DNA of 64,000 nucleotides from Circinella umbellata (GCA_025093555.1 JAIWNF010000063.1:1-64000); one strand, 5' to 3'; shown: positions 36,390-49,203, counted from the first letter of the stretch. A program made the numbers and translations. Notes: generated from the sequence alone by a model not told the origin.

Positions 36390-39300
36390 ATGATAGACTA
36401 CGTTAATATACAATCAAATAGCAATACTACTCCAGTTGTAAATAATAAGAGGAAACGAGAAAACACTACTAATACTACCACTGATGGTAAAAGTTGTATT
36501 GACAACAACGAAAATTCTTCATCGACCTATTTTACGCAACATACACAACAACAATCAACAGTTATACCCTCTTTGAGCACTATATTGCGTAATAATAATA
36601 CACTTCCCATTACGATATCATGTTCATCAGTCAGAGAAACTAACAATCCTCCATTCTTGACAACATCTTCTTTGATACGATCGCCACCGCTGCTACTATC
36701 TCCAGATCAGCATCTATCCCAACGACAACAACAAGAGGAAGATTATTTTGGTTTTAAAAAAGTACTCCCATCTTCATTTGAAAGTGATTATGAAGTTGTA
36801 CTTGATGATGGTATATTACAACGACGTCCAATTTCATTATCTACCGTTCCTGGATCTTATTCTTCCTATTTGGATTATCAGCGGAGACAATATTATTATC
36901 AACAAGAACAGGAAAGTAACACCAACAATAACAACAACAACAATAAGAATGTAGCCAATGAATCGAGCCCACTCTTACCAAAATCACAACAACAACAACA
37001 ACAATTAGTAAAGAAATTACCAATCTCAATTGAATCCGATGAAGATGAGGAATATAGTAGTAATGATAATGACAATGACGGTAGCAATCAAAAGCCAACA
37101 ATAACCGGCGTAATAACTCGTTACTATCAACGGATAAAACGCTTTAAATTAACATATCCCCAAAAAATGGTCATTAAATGTAGTACTGCCTATATGCTTG
37201 GTTCACTCTTTACATTTGTACCCTTCTTAAATAACTGGGTCGGCGGTGAACGGGTCGCAAGTCATTTGGCAGCTACTGTCACTGTATTTTTTAATCCAGC
37301 AAAAACAGTCGGGGGAATGGTGGAAGCAGCTGGTTATGGTTGGTTGTTTACTGTCTGTGCGTTAGTATTGTGCTTAACAAGTGTATCAATCAATAATATT
37401 TTACTTGCACAAGAACGTTACTATTTATGTTATGGCTTGACGTTAGTTGTCTGGATTGGTATCAGTTCATTTATAATTGCCTATTTTAAAGGACGGACAA
37501 ATAAACCAAGTACCGGAACAGGTAAAAAAAGAGATATATTTTTATAGTAAGATAAAATATATATATATACTCATGGGAACATCGTATCACATGCCAAAAA
37601 AAAAGAAGAAAAAATAACAGAAAATGTAACGATAAAAATCTGATGAACAAAAGAAATTTAATTGATTACTTTTTTGTTCTGCTTTTATTATACATTAGCT
37701 TCTGCACTAGCATTTATTATTATATTATCGACTTTAATTCGGGAACCTTCACCTGATCGGATTCAGTTACTATATGATCCTTTCTTTGTGATCCGACAAC
37801 TATTTGTATTAGTTGCCATTGGAACTATTATTTCAGTTGCAGTATGTCTCTTGTTGTGGCCTGTTACAGCAACGAACAAACTAAAGTAGGTAGAATTAGG
37901 GTTATATAATAGGTGTACATTGTGACAGCTTTTTTTTAATAATTAGATGATACGTATTATGACACACGACAGCATAAAAAAAGAGATAATTACTAATAAT
38001 CCAGATGATCAATATATTATGATCATGATGCAATATACTTTTATTCATTAACGTCTTTTTTTGTATATATAGATCAGATATCAATAACAGTCTATCCTCA
38101 GTTCGAATTCTGCTCAAGTTGTTAACTAAAACGTTTTTATTGGATGGTGATCTACCTAATTTTACAGCCAACAAACAACTTGAAGATGCAATCAAAGCAC
38201 ATCGTTCTGGTTTCGCTGCCTTAAAACAATCGCTGATTAATGCGAAACGTGAACATCCACACGCTATGAGATCTTATGGTGATATTGTTTCTAGTCTTCA
38301 ACGACTCGATCGGCACATTGGTGGGCTACGAAATAGTTGTGGTTTACAATTCGAAGTCATGCAGTCTCAACAGGAGAAATGGAATGTAAAAGCAGATGAC
38401 CAACGACGTAAACTAGAAAATGAATTACGGCGAGAAAGAAGTCAGCATGAGCAACATCAATATGAACGTGAACAACATCAGCAGCAACAAAATTCAAATC
38501 AATACAAAGATACTAATGATTCTAGTAGCAATGATGATGAATCAGCAGGTGAACTAGAGCAATTCATAAAGACAGTTCGACGACCAATGAAATCATTGGC
38601 ATTTACTTGCAAGCAAACGATAATTCATCTTCAATCACAATTCGATGATACTAAAAAAAAAGAAAATAACAGCAATTACAACAAGAAAACAGCGACAACA
38701 AAACATATGTATGCATATGCAGCTGTATCTCGTTATGGTAACTTTATACCACCACCCTCTTTTGGCCAATTGCGGCAAAATTTGGTCGCAGCCATGAACC
38801 TTTTCGAAGACTCACTCCATCATGCTTTGAGTCGTATATACAATCATTGTAATTATAGCGATTTACACATGCAGTTGATGAAAGAGATGCCTGCAGATAA
38901 TATTTTTCTGGTGTATTTCTTTGCTTTTAGCTTGTTGGAATTTACCAAAGAGTTAATTGTTCTTGTCGATGCTACATCATCTGCGGTTGCAGATGAAGAA
39001 GAAAATATCATTTCAACAATAGTAAAAAAGAAGCGCTCGACAGATTTACAACAACATAAAAGCAGTAGCAATATATCAACAGCAGAAACGACGACCGGAT
39101 CAGAAACAACAACATCGGCTGTACCAAAAGCAACAACAGATAATGCATTCTTTACCCCGAATAATCATAATACATCTAACACATTGCACACTCCACAACC
39201 CAGTACTCAGCGGCATAAACTCAGCCTCAAACTATGGAGTTTCTTTTCCTGGTTTCGGCAACATACAATTAAATTTGCTGTCAAAAATATGTTAACAGCC

Positions 39301-41201
39301 GTAGCGGTTTCAGCATTAGCATTTATACCCCAAACTCAGCCTTATTTTTATCAATATCGTATGGAATGGACATTACTTACAGTAAGTGACGATAGTCTTT
39401 TTTAAAAAATTATTATAATAATACTATATATATACATTTTATCTTCTTTTACACCAAAAGAAGAAATTGTGCTATAGATAGTAGCAGCATACCGCATACA
39501 TGATGCATCAATATGTGTGTAGTATGTATTGTACTTAAAATTACTCATATTCACCCCCTCCCTTTATTATTATTATTCAGCACCCACCCCCATTAATCTG
39601 ACCCCCTTCTTATAATTAACTTTTTTTTTGCCCAAAAACTTTAGTCATATTAAAATTAGATATTTTATTTTATTTTTATTTAGGTTATGACATTGCTTAC
39701 ACCTACAGTTGGAGGAACAAATGTTGGCGCCGTTCTCCGTGTCGTAGCAACTATTGCTGGATGTGTACTTGCTACATTGACATATAGTTTATTTCCAGCC
39801 AATCCCATTGTTTTGACATTATTGACGTGGCTTTATTCAATGCCAGCGTTTTGGGTCATTTTATATCATCGACATGGACGTTTTGGTCAAGTTGCTTTAT
39901 TGGCTTATAATCTGGTTGTCCTTTTTATGTACAATCATCATGACGACATACAATTTATTGATATTGATGTTGTAGAGTTGGCATGGATACGTTGTATCAC
40001 TGTCTCACTCGGCGTTGTCATAGGTAACACAGCATAAATCTTTTTAATTTTTATTCTATTGTGGTTGATATGTTTACTCATATTCGACTTTTTCTTGCGT
40101 TGTGGGAGAAGGGGGGGCGAAATACTTTGATGAGAATAAAAAAAAGATAGGGAGGAAGGGGAGAGGAGTGAAGCGACTAGGAGGTAAAATAAAATAAAAA
40201 ACAGGGGAATGCATAAAAGAATTTTATAATGATTTGTATATGTAATGTGATATAGCTTTTTTTTTAAAAAAAGAGTAATTACTTATTTTTTCATTATTGA
40301 TTACTATTATATTATTTATAGGCTTGATAGTAACGGCGTATATTTGGCCTTATGAAGCACGAAAAGCCCTCAGACAGGGTTTATCAGATCTGCTGATTCG
40401 ACTTTCATGGTTGTATAAGCACCTGTCAACAACACATGATGCCGAAGAGATGTTATTTCATCAAACTGAATGTCAACAAGCGCTTGTAACACTCCGGGAT
40501 TTGCTTGTTCATGCTCCTAGTGAACCACGTTTAAAAGGTCCTTTTCCTACTGCTACCTATAACTCAATGTTAAATTCTTGTCAAAACATATTAGACAAGT
40601 TCTTATCATTACGAATTGTAGTGTTAAAAGATGTATGGCCTGTACATGTACACCAACAAATTTTAATGGGTGCAAGTTCCGAGTTTATGGAGATGACGGG
40701 GAACGTGCTTCTCTATTTTTATGTATTGGCGTCGGCATTACAACTCAAGACGCCGTTACCTCCCTATTTACCGCCAGCAGATCGTGCGCGTGTATCACTG
40801 ATGCGAAAGCTGCAGTACGATCTTGGACTCAAGTCGGACGAGTGTTACATGGCTTACTATGCGTATATTGCACTTATGGGGAATATTATTCGTGAATTAA
40901 CTCAGGTACAGTGATACAACTTTTCTTTTGTTCTTTTTTTTTTCAAGTATCAAATAATATAATGCAAGTTAGATAAAATAAAAATAAAAAAGAGGGAAGT
41001 CGTTTTAATAACAAGCTAATGATGTCATATTCTATGAATATTGTTGTATCTATTTAATTGTTATTTAAAAAAAACTATTAATCATTGTATACATATGCAT
41101 TATAAACATTTTTTATATTATAGCTCGGACAAGATATGAAAGATTTATTTGGATCTCTAATACCCGAAAATCAATGGACAACGTATTTTGATATTGTATA
41201 A
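36390..41201 (+). CDS. ArAE_2_N / DUF2421 (Brefeldin-A-sensitivity-related) multi-pass membrane protein
   Basis: Six exons: 36390-37521, 37699-37885, about 38075-39381, 39684-40023, 40322-40905 and 41124-41201. The acceptor of exon 3 is uncertain by a few bases. The product is about 1,210 residues. The first 240 residues are low-complexity, rich in Asn, Gln and Ser. A first membrane block (residues about 255-440) includes KMVIKCSTAYMLGSLFTFVP, VASHLAATVTVFFNPAKTVG and ASALAFIIILSTLIREPSPD, matching the ER-transporter six-TM N-terminal domain. A soluble, Gln/Glu-rich middle follows. A second FUSC-like block has WTLLTVMTLLTPTVGGTNVG and WVILYHRHGRFGQVALLAYN, and the C-terminal DUF2421 part has YIWPYEARKALRQGLSDLL. 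Related proteins are linked to aromatic acid export or brefeldin A sensitivity, but the substrate is unknown. No lesions. Confidence 0.85.
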
Positions 41202-41845
41202 TAGTAAAAAAAAGAGAAAATTGTTTATTAGATTGTGGTGTAGCACTACTAAAAGTATATAATAATAATAATATGTATTATATTTTCATAATAAAATTGA
41301 AAGAAAGATTAATTGTGTGAATTTTTTTGTTAAATATAGTATAATATGATTGAGAGAGACAAATAGCATAGAGTTAGGGGGGTGTTGATGTAAATAAAAA
41401 GGGGAAAGAGTTAAAGAAATAATAAGTAGTTAAGCATCATAATGTATTTTTGGGGGTATTTTTTTTTGACGGTCAAAATATATGTACAGCAGCAGCATTA
41501 GGTTTTGTTTTGTTTTTGCTGACCGTCCTTTGGGGGAATAGGGGGGGGGAATATACAAGTTCATAGAGTGTAAAATAAATCGATATCCCGTACCGTTAAA
41601 TAGATAAGAAGTAAAATTAAAGGAAAGGAATTATAAGAAACTAAGTGGTAAGAAAATGAAATTAAAGCATAAAAGAAAAGGGTGCAAGTGTTGTTGTATA
41701 ATGAGAATGGAAGTGATGTGGTCGTATATATATATGTGTATTTGTATATTGAAAGTGTGTGAGAAAAAAATTGAAACAAAGGAAAGAGGGGATTGAATTG
41801 AATTATGTACATCAGAGTTATTTTTTCAGAATAGAGAAATTGATA
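41202..41845. other. Convergent 3' intergenic region
   Basis: Lies between the 3' ends of the DUF2421 gene (plus) and the cyclin gene (minus). GACGGTCA at about 41469 is inverted as TGACCGTC at about 41520, which could form a stem around a GCAGCAGCA-containing loop. No gene is visible; a minus-strand open frame at 41561-41812 is AT-driven. Confidence 0.5.
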
Positions 41846-42406
41846 TTAAAGGTTTAATTCCAAGACACTAACAGGTTCACCATGGTCTTGAACGAATCGA
41901 CAGACTTGATCAAGCTTGACAAATAAGTCATATTTGATAACACCTAGAAAACTACGCTCCATGACGGAAATTTCAGCCATAGAATAAACAGGGGCGACAA
42001 CACGATAAATGCTTCGTGCCACGGGATACGAATCCTCCAAAAATTTAGAAGCTAATACAACTGAAGCTAAAAACAGTTTATATGGGGTATCGTATTCTCC
42101 TTGAGAGCCATTGGGGAGCTTTTTTTGCAATCGTTCAAGATAAATTAATGCTACTACAAGCAAAGTAGGTGTCATTCGACTCTTGGTATAAACCTGATGG
42201 ATGAAATTTGGGAGACTAGGCAAACGTTTATGTGCTAGGCTACCCGCTTCTTGGGGACACTTTACAATCACCGCAACATTTGTTGAGATTTGGGCCAATA
42301 ATTGATCAGGCGGTGGAGATGCTGCTGGTTTTTTTCCTTTTTGTTGTTGCTGTTGAACAGCTTCACGGTAATGAAGAGCACCGGTATTTTGATAGATAGT
42401 GGCCAT
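41846..42406 (-). CDS. PHO80/Pcl-type cyclin
   Basis: A single-exon gene of 186 residues starting at MATIYQNTG (ATG at 42406); the open frame continues upstream only as Phe/Tyr-rich translation of AT-rich DNA. The cyclin box occupies about residues 60-180 (MTPTLLVVALIYLERLQKKL, YKLFLASVVLASKFLEDSYP, MAEISVMERSFLGVIKYDLF). Cyclins of this group activate the PHO85/CDK5-type kinase, controlling cell-cycle entry, polarity or nutrient signalling. The length is near the minimum for a functional cyclin box, with short flanks and a Gln-rich patch before it. Which PHO85 cyclin it represents cannot be told. The gene is convergent with the DUF2421 gene. Confidence 0.85.
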   Translation of the reverse strand: MATIYQNTGALHYREAVQQQQQKGKKPAASPPPDQLLAQISTNVAVIVKCPQEAGSLAHKRLPSLPNFIHQVYTKSRMTPTLLVVALIYLERLQKKLPNGSQGEYDTPYKLFLASVVLASKFLEDSYPVARSIYRVVAPVYSMAEISVMERSFLGVIKYDLFVKLDQVCRFVQDHGEPVSVLELNL

Positions 42407-42751
42407 ATCGAATATAATATCTTTTTTTTTTAGAAGAAAATAATAGTAGTAGTAGATAATGTTACAAAGAAAAATATATAAAAATACAGCAACAAAAAAA
42501 ATTAAAGATGAAAAGTAAAAAAAGGAAGAAAAGAAGAAAAAAAGCGGGATGGAAAGTGTCCTTTTAATGAAAAAAAAAAACAAAAAAAAAATGCCTCCAT
42601 TTGGGTAAATGATCCTTATTTATATTTTTTTTTCTTTTTCCCAAATTTGTCTATTTTTTCAGGGCCACTGCATATGCAAACAGCAGATCTAGTTTCAATT
42701 TTTATTATTATTATAATAATAAATACATATTTTCAACCTTATAATTCAGTT
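42407..42751. other. Upstream region of the cyclin gene and 3' flank of the methyltransferase
   Basis: Poly-A/T rich, with runs of eight or more A or T. It must contain the cyclin promoter and the methyltransferase polyadenylation region. No clear motif. Confidence 0.5.
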
Positions 42752-45437
42752 TTATTTCTTTTTCTTGTTAATATGATCCTTATTATCTTGTCCACCTTCT
42801 GCACTACGTTTTTGACCTTCCGTGACTTTTTTCAACTTGTTAATCGTCTCTTCCAATATCTTCTTTTCACCGATACGTACTAAGAGCGCATGTCGTTTAT
42901 TCCGGTTGCAGTTTGCCTGCATCAAAGTCTGGTTGTCGTCCTGATAACATTTTAATCTTTGCTGAACCTTACATCATCCCCCTTTTATCCATATTTTCTC
43001 TCTTTTTTTTTTTATCTTTCCCTTTTTATTTTTTATTTTTTCTTTAAAAGTGAATTATTTATTGTAAAAAAATAAATCTTCTCCCTTCTCCCTCCCCCCT
43101 CCCAGCCTCATAACGCTATTCTCCTTCAGTCTGATCCAAAGTTTTGTTTATTTCTTTCTTACCTCTTGAGGATAGCGTTTAATGCGTTCTTCCAGAATTT
43201 GCATTCCCAACTTTGCGATTGTTGGCGTCAATTTTGGCTTGGGTAGCTTTTGTTTAGATTCCATCTTTTCAAACTCTTCTGCTGAAGCACGTAAAACATG
43301 TACTATAATAATTCTTATACAATTACTATCAAGCTGTTACATAAATATACGCCACATACCAACAACAAAAACAAAAATAAAAATAAAAATAAATACGTAC
43401 AGGTACTAATAAGCTCAGGTGGAAGAATATATTCCGTATCAATTACGAAACAACTAGAAAATAATATAAAGATTATATGGTTTTAGTGTATAAAATCACA
43501 TCCCCTCCTTGTTCTCCCCATTTTCAATCCTTTCTCTCATCCCCCAAACCCCTTTTTTTCTCCTCTCTCTAATCTTCGCCCCCATTGTCACCTTCAACAA
43601 AAAAAAAACCATAGCGCCCTTAACCCCCCAACAACAGCAACCCCCTTTTAATGTCCTTTTTTAGATTTATACTTACTCATCTAGTGCTTCCTCCTCCATT
43701 AAAAACTCTATCTATAAAAGTAATATTAACGTTTCAATCGGATCAATATATCAATCCAAAAAATAGGGCAATTTGAAGCCCAACAAAAAGGAGTTTTTGC
43801 CCTTTTCTTCTTCCCCATATACAATTCCCTCCTTTTTTTTTATATATTTTACCTTTCTATCACGCAGAGAAGCGTTTGTGTCGTCACAACATAATTCGAC
43901 CACCTGGCCGCCATTAATTTCGACCAAGTCAAAGGAGTTGTTTTCATCTGCAAAGCCGTATTTCCGAAGTAAGTCTGCATTGCACAAATCACCGTATGTG
44001 TTGTACATTTGGTCACCTGCTTTGATAAATTTGATGGCTTTCATGCGTAAGCAATCAGGTTCATGAAACAGACGTGCATTATTAAATCCAGTCTTGTGAT
44101 TTAACATGTCTGCCATCGGCACCATGGCTAATAAACCTTCTTCTTCTTCTTCTTCATCATCATCTTCATTTTCTTCACCATCATCATTTCCATTATCATC
44201 ATTTTTTTGTGTCATTTTTAGTGTTGCTTTTTCATCATGAAAACTGTATGACATAATTAAAGATCCACATTGATGAAACAAATCAACATTATGAACATCA
44301 GAATTAAATATTTCGGGATGGTCCTACAATATAAATTTACCATTACAAATATGTATGCATGATTAAGAAAAAAAAACAAATAACAAATAAACAAATAAAC
44401 GTATTTTTCATAACATACAATAACAATGTCCTCCTCCCCCCAACAAAGAATAATATTTTCACTTAATAATCCATTTTACTATGATGGTAAATCGAATGAA
44501 GTATTACCTTCAAGATAGGTTGTATCTCCTGAACAAACATGACTTCGGCTTCCTCTTTGCCGATCTTTTCTAATATATAAAATGTGTTCAGTTAAGCTCC
44601 TGTAGCTCCCTTTTACCCCTCCCCTCAACCATCTCCGAAAAAAAGTAACTTTCTCTCTTATCAACATTCTTATTGCCTATTATCCGCTTGTTGTTACATC
44701 CCACATGCATCAAATTCGGATTGCTTAATGCCACCTCCTTTTTTCTCCAACTTTTTTTTTTATTTAACCTCTTACCAACAATGTCAGTTCCTTCCAATGC
44801 GTTTAACTCTTGTCTATCCCAGAACATAGGCGTTGAGAACTCTTTAGGTAACACATCTAATATTTATTTAAAGCTAATCAGTTACATCTTTTTCTTTAAC
44901 TTTCTGTTCCTGTTATATTCAAAAAAAAGGGTTGAATAGTTATATTTACCGAAATAAGGTTTCCAAAATGAATCCGAACGTTGACTTTCATACATTAAAC
45001 AAAGAATTAGTGGATTCCATCCAGACATCTTATCCAGTATTTCAGCCATGCCTTTTTCTTGACGAAGTCTGGACGTTTGACTGGATAATAACAAAGGTCG
45101 TGGTATAGTAAATAAAACTTCGTCTTCCTTTTTTTACACAGGTTTTTTTTTGAAAGGAGGGATAAAGTTAGTGATACATAAACATTATGCATAAAATAAT
45201 ATATATATGTCGAGCGACGTTTCAAGTTTCTAAACTCTTTTTTTTATTCGCCTATGACACTGTTTATATATTAAAAAACAAAAAAAAAATATTTACTTGG
45301 AGATCACGCGTTGCAATGACACCACGTCCAGCACCTTCTGAATCACGATAATCATGAAACTTAATACCGTCTGACAAAGTAGCCCCATTCTTTTCAAGCC
45401 ATTGCCAGAATGCATTTCCTAGTTCCTCAAATGACAT
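42752..45437 (-). CDS. SET-domain lysine methyltransferase, RKM4/SETD6-like
   Basis: About nine exons on the minus strand. The first is 45437-45297 (MSFEELGNAFWQWLEKNGAT, EGAGRGVIATRDLQ) and the second 45127-44950 (VLFTIPRPLLLSSQTSRLRQ). Short exons follow near 44,850-44,775 and 44,575-44,510, and a long one near 44,323-43,857. Three short exons then lie between 43,710 and 43,165, and the last is about 42,938-42,752. SET features are clear: the split N-terminal part (GAGRGV), LLAMVPMADMLNHKTGFNNA with the Asn-His motif, and GDQMYNTYGDLCNADLLRKY with the catalytic-site Tyr. A Rubisco-LSMT-type substrate-binding C-terminus follows. RKM4 methylates a large-subunit ribosomal protein and SETD6 methylates other proteins; which applies is unknown. 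An acidic insert (about 20 Asp/Glu) interrupts the SET region. Exon limits are approximate. Confidence 0.75.
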
Positions 45438-45574
45438 TTCTTTTATGTAACAATGTAATATACAAAAGTATAACAGGAAGGACAAAAAAAAAGCGGAAAA
45501 GGGGAGAATAAGCTGGGTTACATTGTGGTCAGTCTTGCATAAAAACAGATACTCCAGTGGCTTGGAAAACTTCA
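45438..45574. promoter_or_regulatory. Divergent promoter region shared by the methyltransferase and Pus3 genes
   Basis: Only 137 bp separate the start codons of the minus-strand SET gene and the plus-strand pseudouridine synthase gene, so transcription of both must start within or very near this stretch. It has an A-run at about 45486-45491 and no recognisable TATA pair. A bidirectional promoter is inferred from spacing. Confidence 0.6.
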
Positions 45575-46873
45575 ATGTTTCTTCGCCCTTTGCGATCCCA
45601 TTTGCGCCGAATGGATAAGTATGAAAAGTGGACACGCGAACAATTACTTGAACGTATTGCTACGCTCGAATCAACAGCATCATCAACGACAACAACGCCA
45701 GTAGCAATAGGTGATAGCAACAGTAATAACAACAATGCCAAGCAAAAGAATAAACAAAAAGAACGTCCATTTGACATGTCTAAATACAGCCAACGACATA
45801 TTGCACTCAAAGTCGCTTATTTAGGTTGGAACTATATGGGATTTGCAGCACAAACTGATGAAGAAACCATTCCTACAGTAGAAGGTAGACTTTTTCAAGC
45901 ATTACAACGTTGTAAACTCATCACGACAGTCGACGAATGTGAGTTTACACGTTGTGGACGTACGGACAAAGGCGTAAGCGGATTAGGTCAAGTTGTTTCA
46001 CTCAAAGTACGCAGTAATGGACTCGATAAACCAGAAATTACTTATGTTGATACCCTGAACCGATTATTACCTGAAGATATTCGAATTTTGGCATGGGCAC
46101 CAGTGGATGCTAGCTTTAATTCTCGATTTGATTGCAAGTCGCGTACATACAAGTATTTTTTTACGAAAGGTGATCTTGATTTGGATGCTATGCGAAAAGG
46201 CGCTAATTATTTCTTGGGTCAACATGATTTCCGCAACTTTTGCAAATTGGATCCATCCAAAAATATTACCAACTACGAACGTCGTGTGGTATCATTGGAT
46301 ATTAAACACATTACACCATCAGCACCTGGCTTGGCAAATACAGATTTTTATGAAGTAGAGTTAAAGGGTACAGCATTTTTATGGCATCAAGTACGATGTA
46401 TTATGTCAATTTTATTTTTAATTGGTCAAAAGTTGGAAGAACCTGAGATTGTACAAGATTTATTGAATATTTCAAAGATTGAATCACGTCCGGATTATCC
46501 TATGGCAAGTGACCTACCATTGTTGCTGTATGATTGCGAATTTGAAAATATTGATTGGGTTGTTGGAAAAGGAGCCAGCATGTCCAGGATATATCAACAT
46601 TGGAGGGAGTTATGGAGTGCAAATATGATCCGCGCACTGTTGTGTCAAACATTTATGCAGTATATGCAACCGTTTTCTGTGGATGAAGGAAAGAAGACTT
46701 TGACGGAATATTTGGAAATAGAAGATCGACAGCCAACAGTTGTACTGGGAGGTGGTCGGGAGCAAAAGAGTGCTAGATATAAACAGCTGCTGGATCGACA
46801 GCGATGTGATTCGGATGAAGTCAAAAAGCAAAAGTATCGTGCAAAGAAACAAAAAACATCAAATCAACAATAG
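45575..46873 (+). CDS. PUS3: tRNA pseudouridine synthase 3 (Deg1/Pus3, positions 38/39)
   Basis: Intronless, 432 residues from ATG 45575; an alternative start at 45611 (MDKYEKW) would drop 12 residues. The enzyme isomerises uridine at positions 38 and 39 of the tRNA anticodon arm. The TruA-type fold starts with HIALKVAYLGWNYMGFAAQT. The catalytic Asp lies in FTRCGRTDKGVSGLGQVVSL. Further family blocks are NRLLPEDIRILAWAPV, ASFNSRFDCKSRTYKYFFTK, GQHDFRNFCKLDPSKNI (the KxDP motif is typical of Pus3) and GTAFLWHQVRCIMSILFLIG. A short coiled-coil-like N-terminus precedes the domain, as in yeast Deg1, and the C-terminus is a basic tail. No lesions. It is divergent from the SET methyltransferase gene. 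Confidence 0.95.
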   Translation: MFLRPLRSHLRRMDKYEKWTREQLLERIATLESTASSTTTTPVAIGDSNSNNNNAKQKNKQKERPFDMSKYSQRHIALKVAYLGWNYMGFAAQTDEETIPTVEGRLFQALQRCKLITTVDECEFTRCGRTDKGVSGLGQVVSLKVRSNGLDKPEITYVDTLNRLLPEDIRILAWAPVDASFNSRFDCKSRTYKYFFTKGDLDLDAMRKGANYFLGQHDFRNFCKLDPSKNITNYERRVVSLDIKHITPSAPGLANTDFYEVELKGTAFLWHQVRCIMSILFLIGQKLEEPEIVQDLLNISKIESRPDYPMASDLPLLLYDCEFENIDWVVGKGASMSRIYQHWRELWSANMIRALLCQTFMQYMQPFSVDEGKKTLTEYLEIEDRQPTVVLGGGREQKSARYKQLLDRQRCDSDEVKKQKYRAKKQKTSNQQ

Positions 46874-47079
46874 TACTAGTAATAGTGATAGTGGGCATTT
46901 CTGTTTATATCTAAATCATCATTTTTTTTCACATTATATAATAAATTCATATAGTCATTCAAAGAAAAATGTTTTTTTTTGATAATATTAAGCAGGTTGT
47001 AAACTATATATTACAGATACAATGAAAAGTAGGAAAGAAAGTGTCTGGTATTGGGAATATTATGAGGAGTACGTATGGA

Positions 47080-49203
47080 TTAATCTGAATTTACATCCTC
47101 AGTTACATCTATAACCGTATCAACCAGTTGTTTTGCATACACAATAGCGCTGTCTGGTATGGATCTGCATTTTTTTATCGATAAAGTGTGTAAGCTTTTT
47201 GATTTGTTGGCCAGCTCCATAATACCAACATCCGTTACATTTGATAATTCTTCGAGATACACATACCTCAGGCATTTCATTTCACTCAAAATAGTCATTG
47301 TATCATTTGAAACACAACTCATATTTGAAACAGTAATACTGTATACTGCAGCCGGTAGCATTTCAAGAAACTCGTGTAAGCCTTCTTTCGTTACCAAAGG
47401 TAGATTCTCCAAATGAATTACTTGTAATGTCTTAACTTTCCCTAAAGCTTTCAATACACTATTGCTTAACTTCTGGCATAATCTGAGTGTAATGTTTTGT
47501 AGTGATTTGCTATTTTCTGACTTGGAGGCGTAATAATTGAATAGTTGTACTAGGCTTGATATATTATTTTCTTCATTAGCATACACTAACATCAAATCGT
47601 TAGTTGGAGGAATTTTAACTAGTGTGTCGACTATGGGTTTGAAATCACAGATATTTAGTGCGCTAAAGCTGTTTAAATTTTTGCAAGTAGAAATAGCACG
47701 TATCAAATCCGACGGCTGTCCTTTTTTGTTCGGCCACAAAGTCAAACTAGTTAACTTATCTAAGTTGAAGTTAGGGTACTTGGTGATACCACCAAAATTG
47801 ATTCCGCTTGACTCATCTAGGTTTGCAAAAATAGTGGTAAGGGTCGACATGTTACGATAGATTAATGGGAGAAAATCGCTTCCAGGAACGAGTGCTCCAC
47901 CGTTATTGGTGTATATTTGTTTCAATCCTGCTGGTTTGCTGATTTTACGCTGAGGTTGATAAAGTGCTGGTAGTCCATCTTTATAGTTATACCCAAAAAG
48001 TTCCAGATTTTCACAGTGTTGATTGACTTCTTGTAATACAGTTGTCGTGCACCCGACCAAACAGAGTCGCCTTAATTTCTGACACTGTAATAACAAAGGT
48101 TTAATTATCTCTCCTGTTATAGAAGCGGCTTGCGCATGGATTTCCAAGTCAGCAAGAGTGTTGTGTGGTTCTTCTACGAGATCCATACTACCAATAACGA
48201 GCGATAAAACACTTCCGGTCTTAAAGGAAAAAGTGTGTAAATTAGGAAGTGTAAACAGGATATCTGCCACCTTCACTGAAACTCGTTTATTTGTATCATA
48301 ATCAAGCTCAAATTTTGTCAAAGTGTTTCGGATGTGCCAAAAGGCAAGTGTCATTGTTGCAGATATACTTTGCGTCATTAGCTTGGTTACAGATGCTATT
48401 GTAAAAAAAAAGTACCAATACAAAAATTATAAGTAGATAATATCATTTACCGCTATTAATATTTAAATATTATAAATAATGAAAATATTTTTTACTACTG
48501 TACCTTTCAAAGAAAGCCATTGAAGCTTGTCAAATTGGCCATTGCGCATACTAAGCATATATTTCGAGCATAGCTTCTGGTCTTGTGAATTCGTTGTAAG
48601 ACATTGAACATGTCGTGCAAGTTGAGAAACATAACTAGCAACTCGTCTGTCTGCAGGATCGTCATTACCAGTGACTATCGTAGTCCAAGCTTCTGTACAC
48701 GACAACACCCTTTTTCGCCAGGTATTGGATACTGTTAATCCTGCCGCCTTAGATGTATAAGAGAGTTTCAAAATAATACGATTGGCAATTTCAACAGGAA
48801 GAAGAGCAACGAAATCAACGCGTTTATCGTTCTGTTGTGATGCTGCGTCTTTTCCACATACGAGTTGCGCATACTCCGGATCATCTTGAGATACACTCTG
48901 AAGCCCCAGACTATATGCCTCAATAGCATCCTTCTGCCTGCCTTGCATCTGATAAAGCGAACCAAGGCGTAGATATCCTGTCGCTAAGGTCGGCTTGTAA
49001 GTAATAATTTCGCGTGCATCTTTTACTGCTTGAGTAAACTGACTGTTCATACCGAAACCAAAAGCTCTATAATCAAGTACAGCAATTAACTGCAGCTGGA
49101 AAATCCGATCAACAGCGGCTGAAGCAAGTTGGATCGTTTGGCGATGGTTTTTGCTTGTGTAAGCTAATTCCAAGTTTTTAAAGGAGGTTTCAAAGGGTTT
49201 CAA
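47080..49203 (-). CDS. TPR / F-box / LRR protein, Dia2/Pof3-like
   Basis: Two exons, about 49203-48504 and 48395-47080, joined by a 108-bp intron (2,016 nt in frame, 671 residues). The N-terminus has TPR-like repeats (LAYTSKNHRQTIQLASAAVD, PTLATGYLRLGSLYQMQGRQ, AIEAYSLGLQSV). An F-box (FVALLPVEIANRIILKLSYT) follows around residue 130, then leucine-rich repeats to the end. This order matches Dia2 and Pof3, substrate adaptors of SCF ubiquitin ligases acting on replication and genome-stability targets; the family is expanded in Mucoromycota-like fungi, so one-to-one orthology is not assured. The frame opens upstream with no ATG. The codon at 49203 is TTG, and the first in-frame ATG is about 52 residues in, within the TPR region. 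A missing upstream exon or a frame change near the 5' end is likely. The stop is at 47080. Confidence 0.8.

Noticed and set aside
36841..37101. Cys/Tyr/Val-rich antisense open frames opposite exon 1 of the DUF2421 gene
   Set aside because: Shadow of Gln/Asn codon repeats in the true gene.
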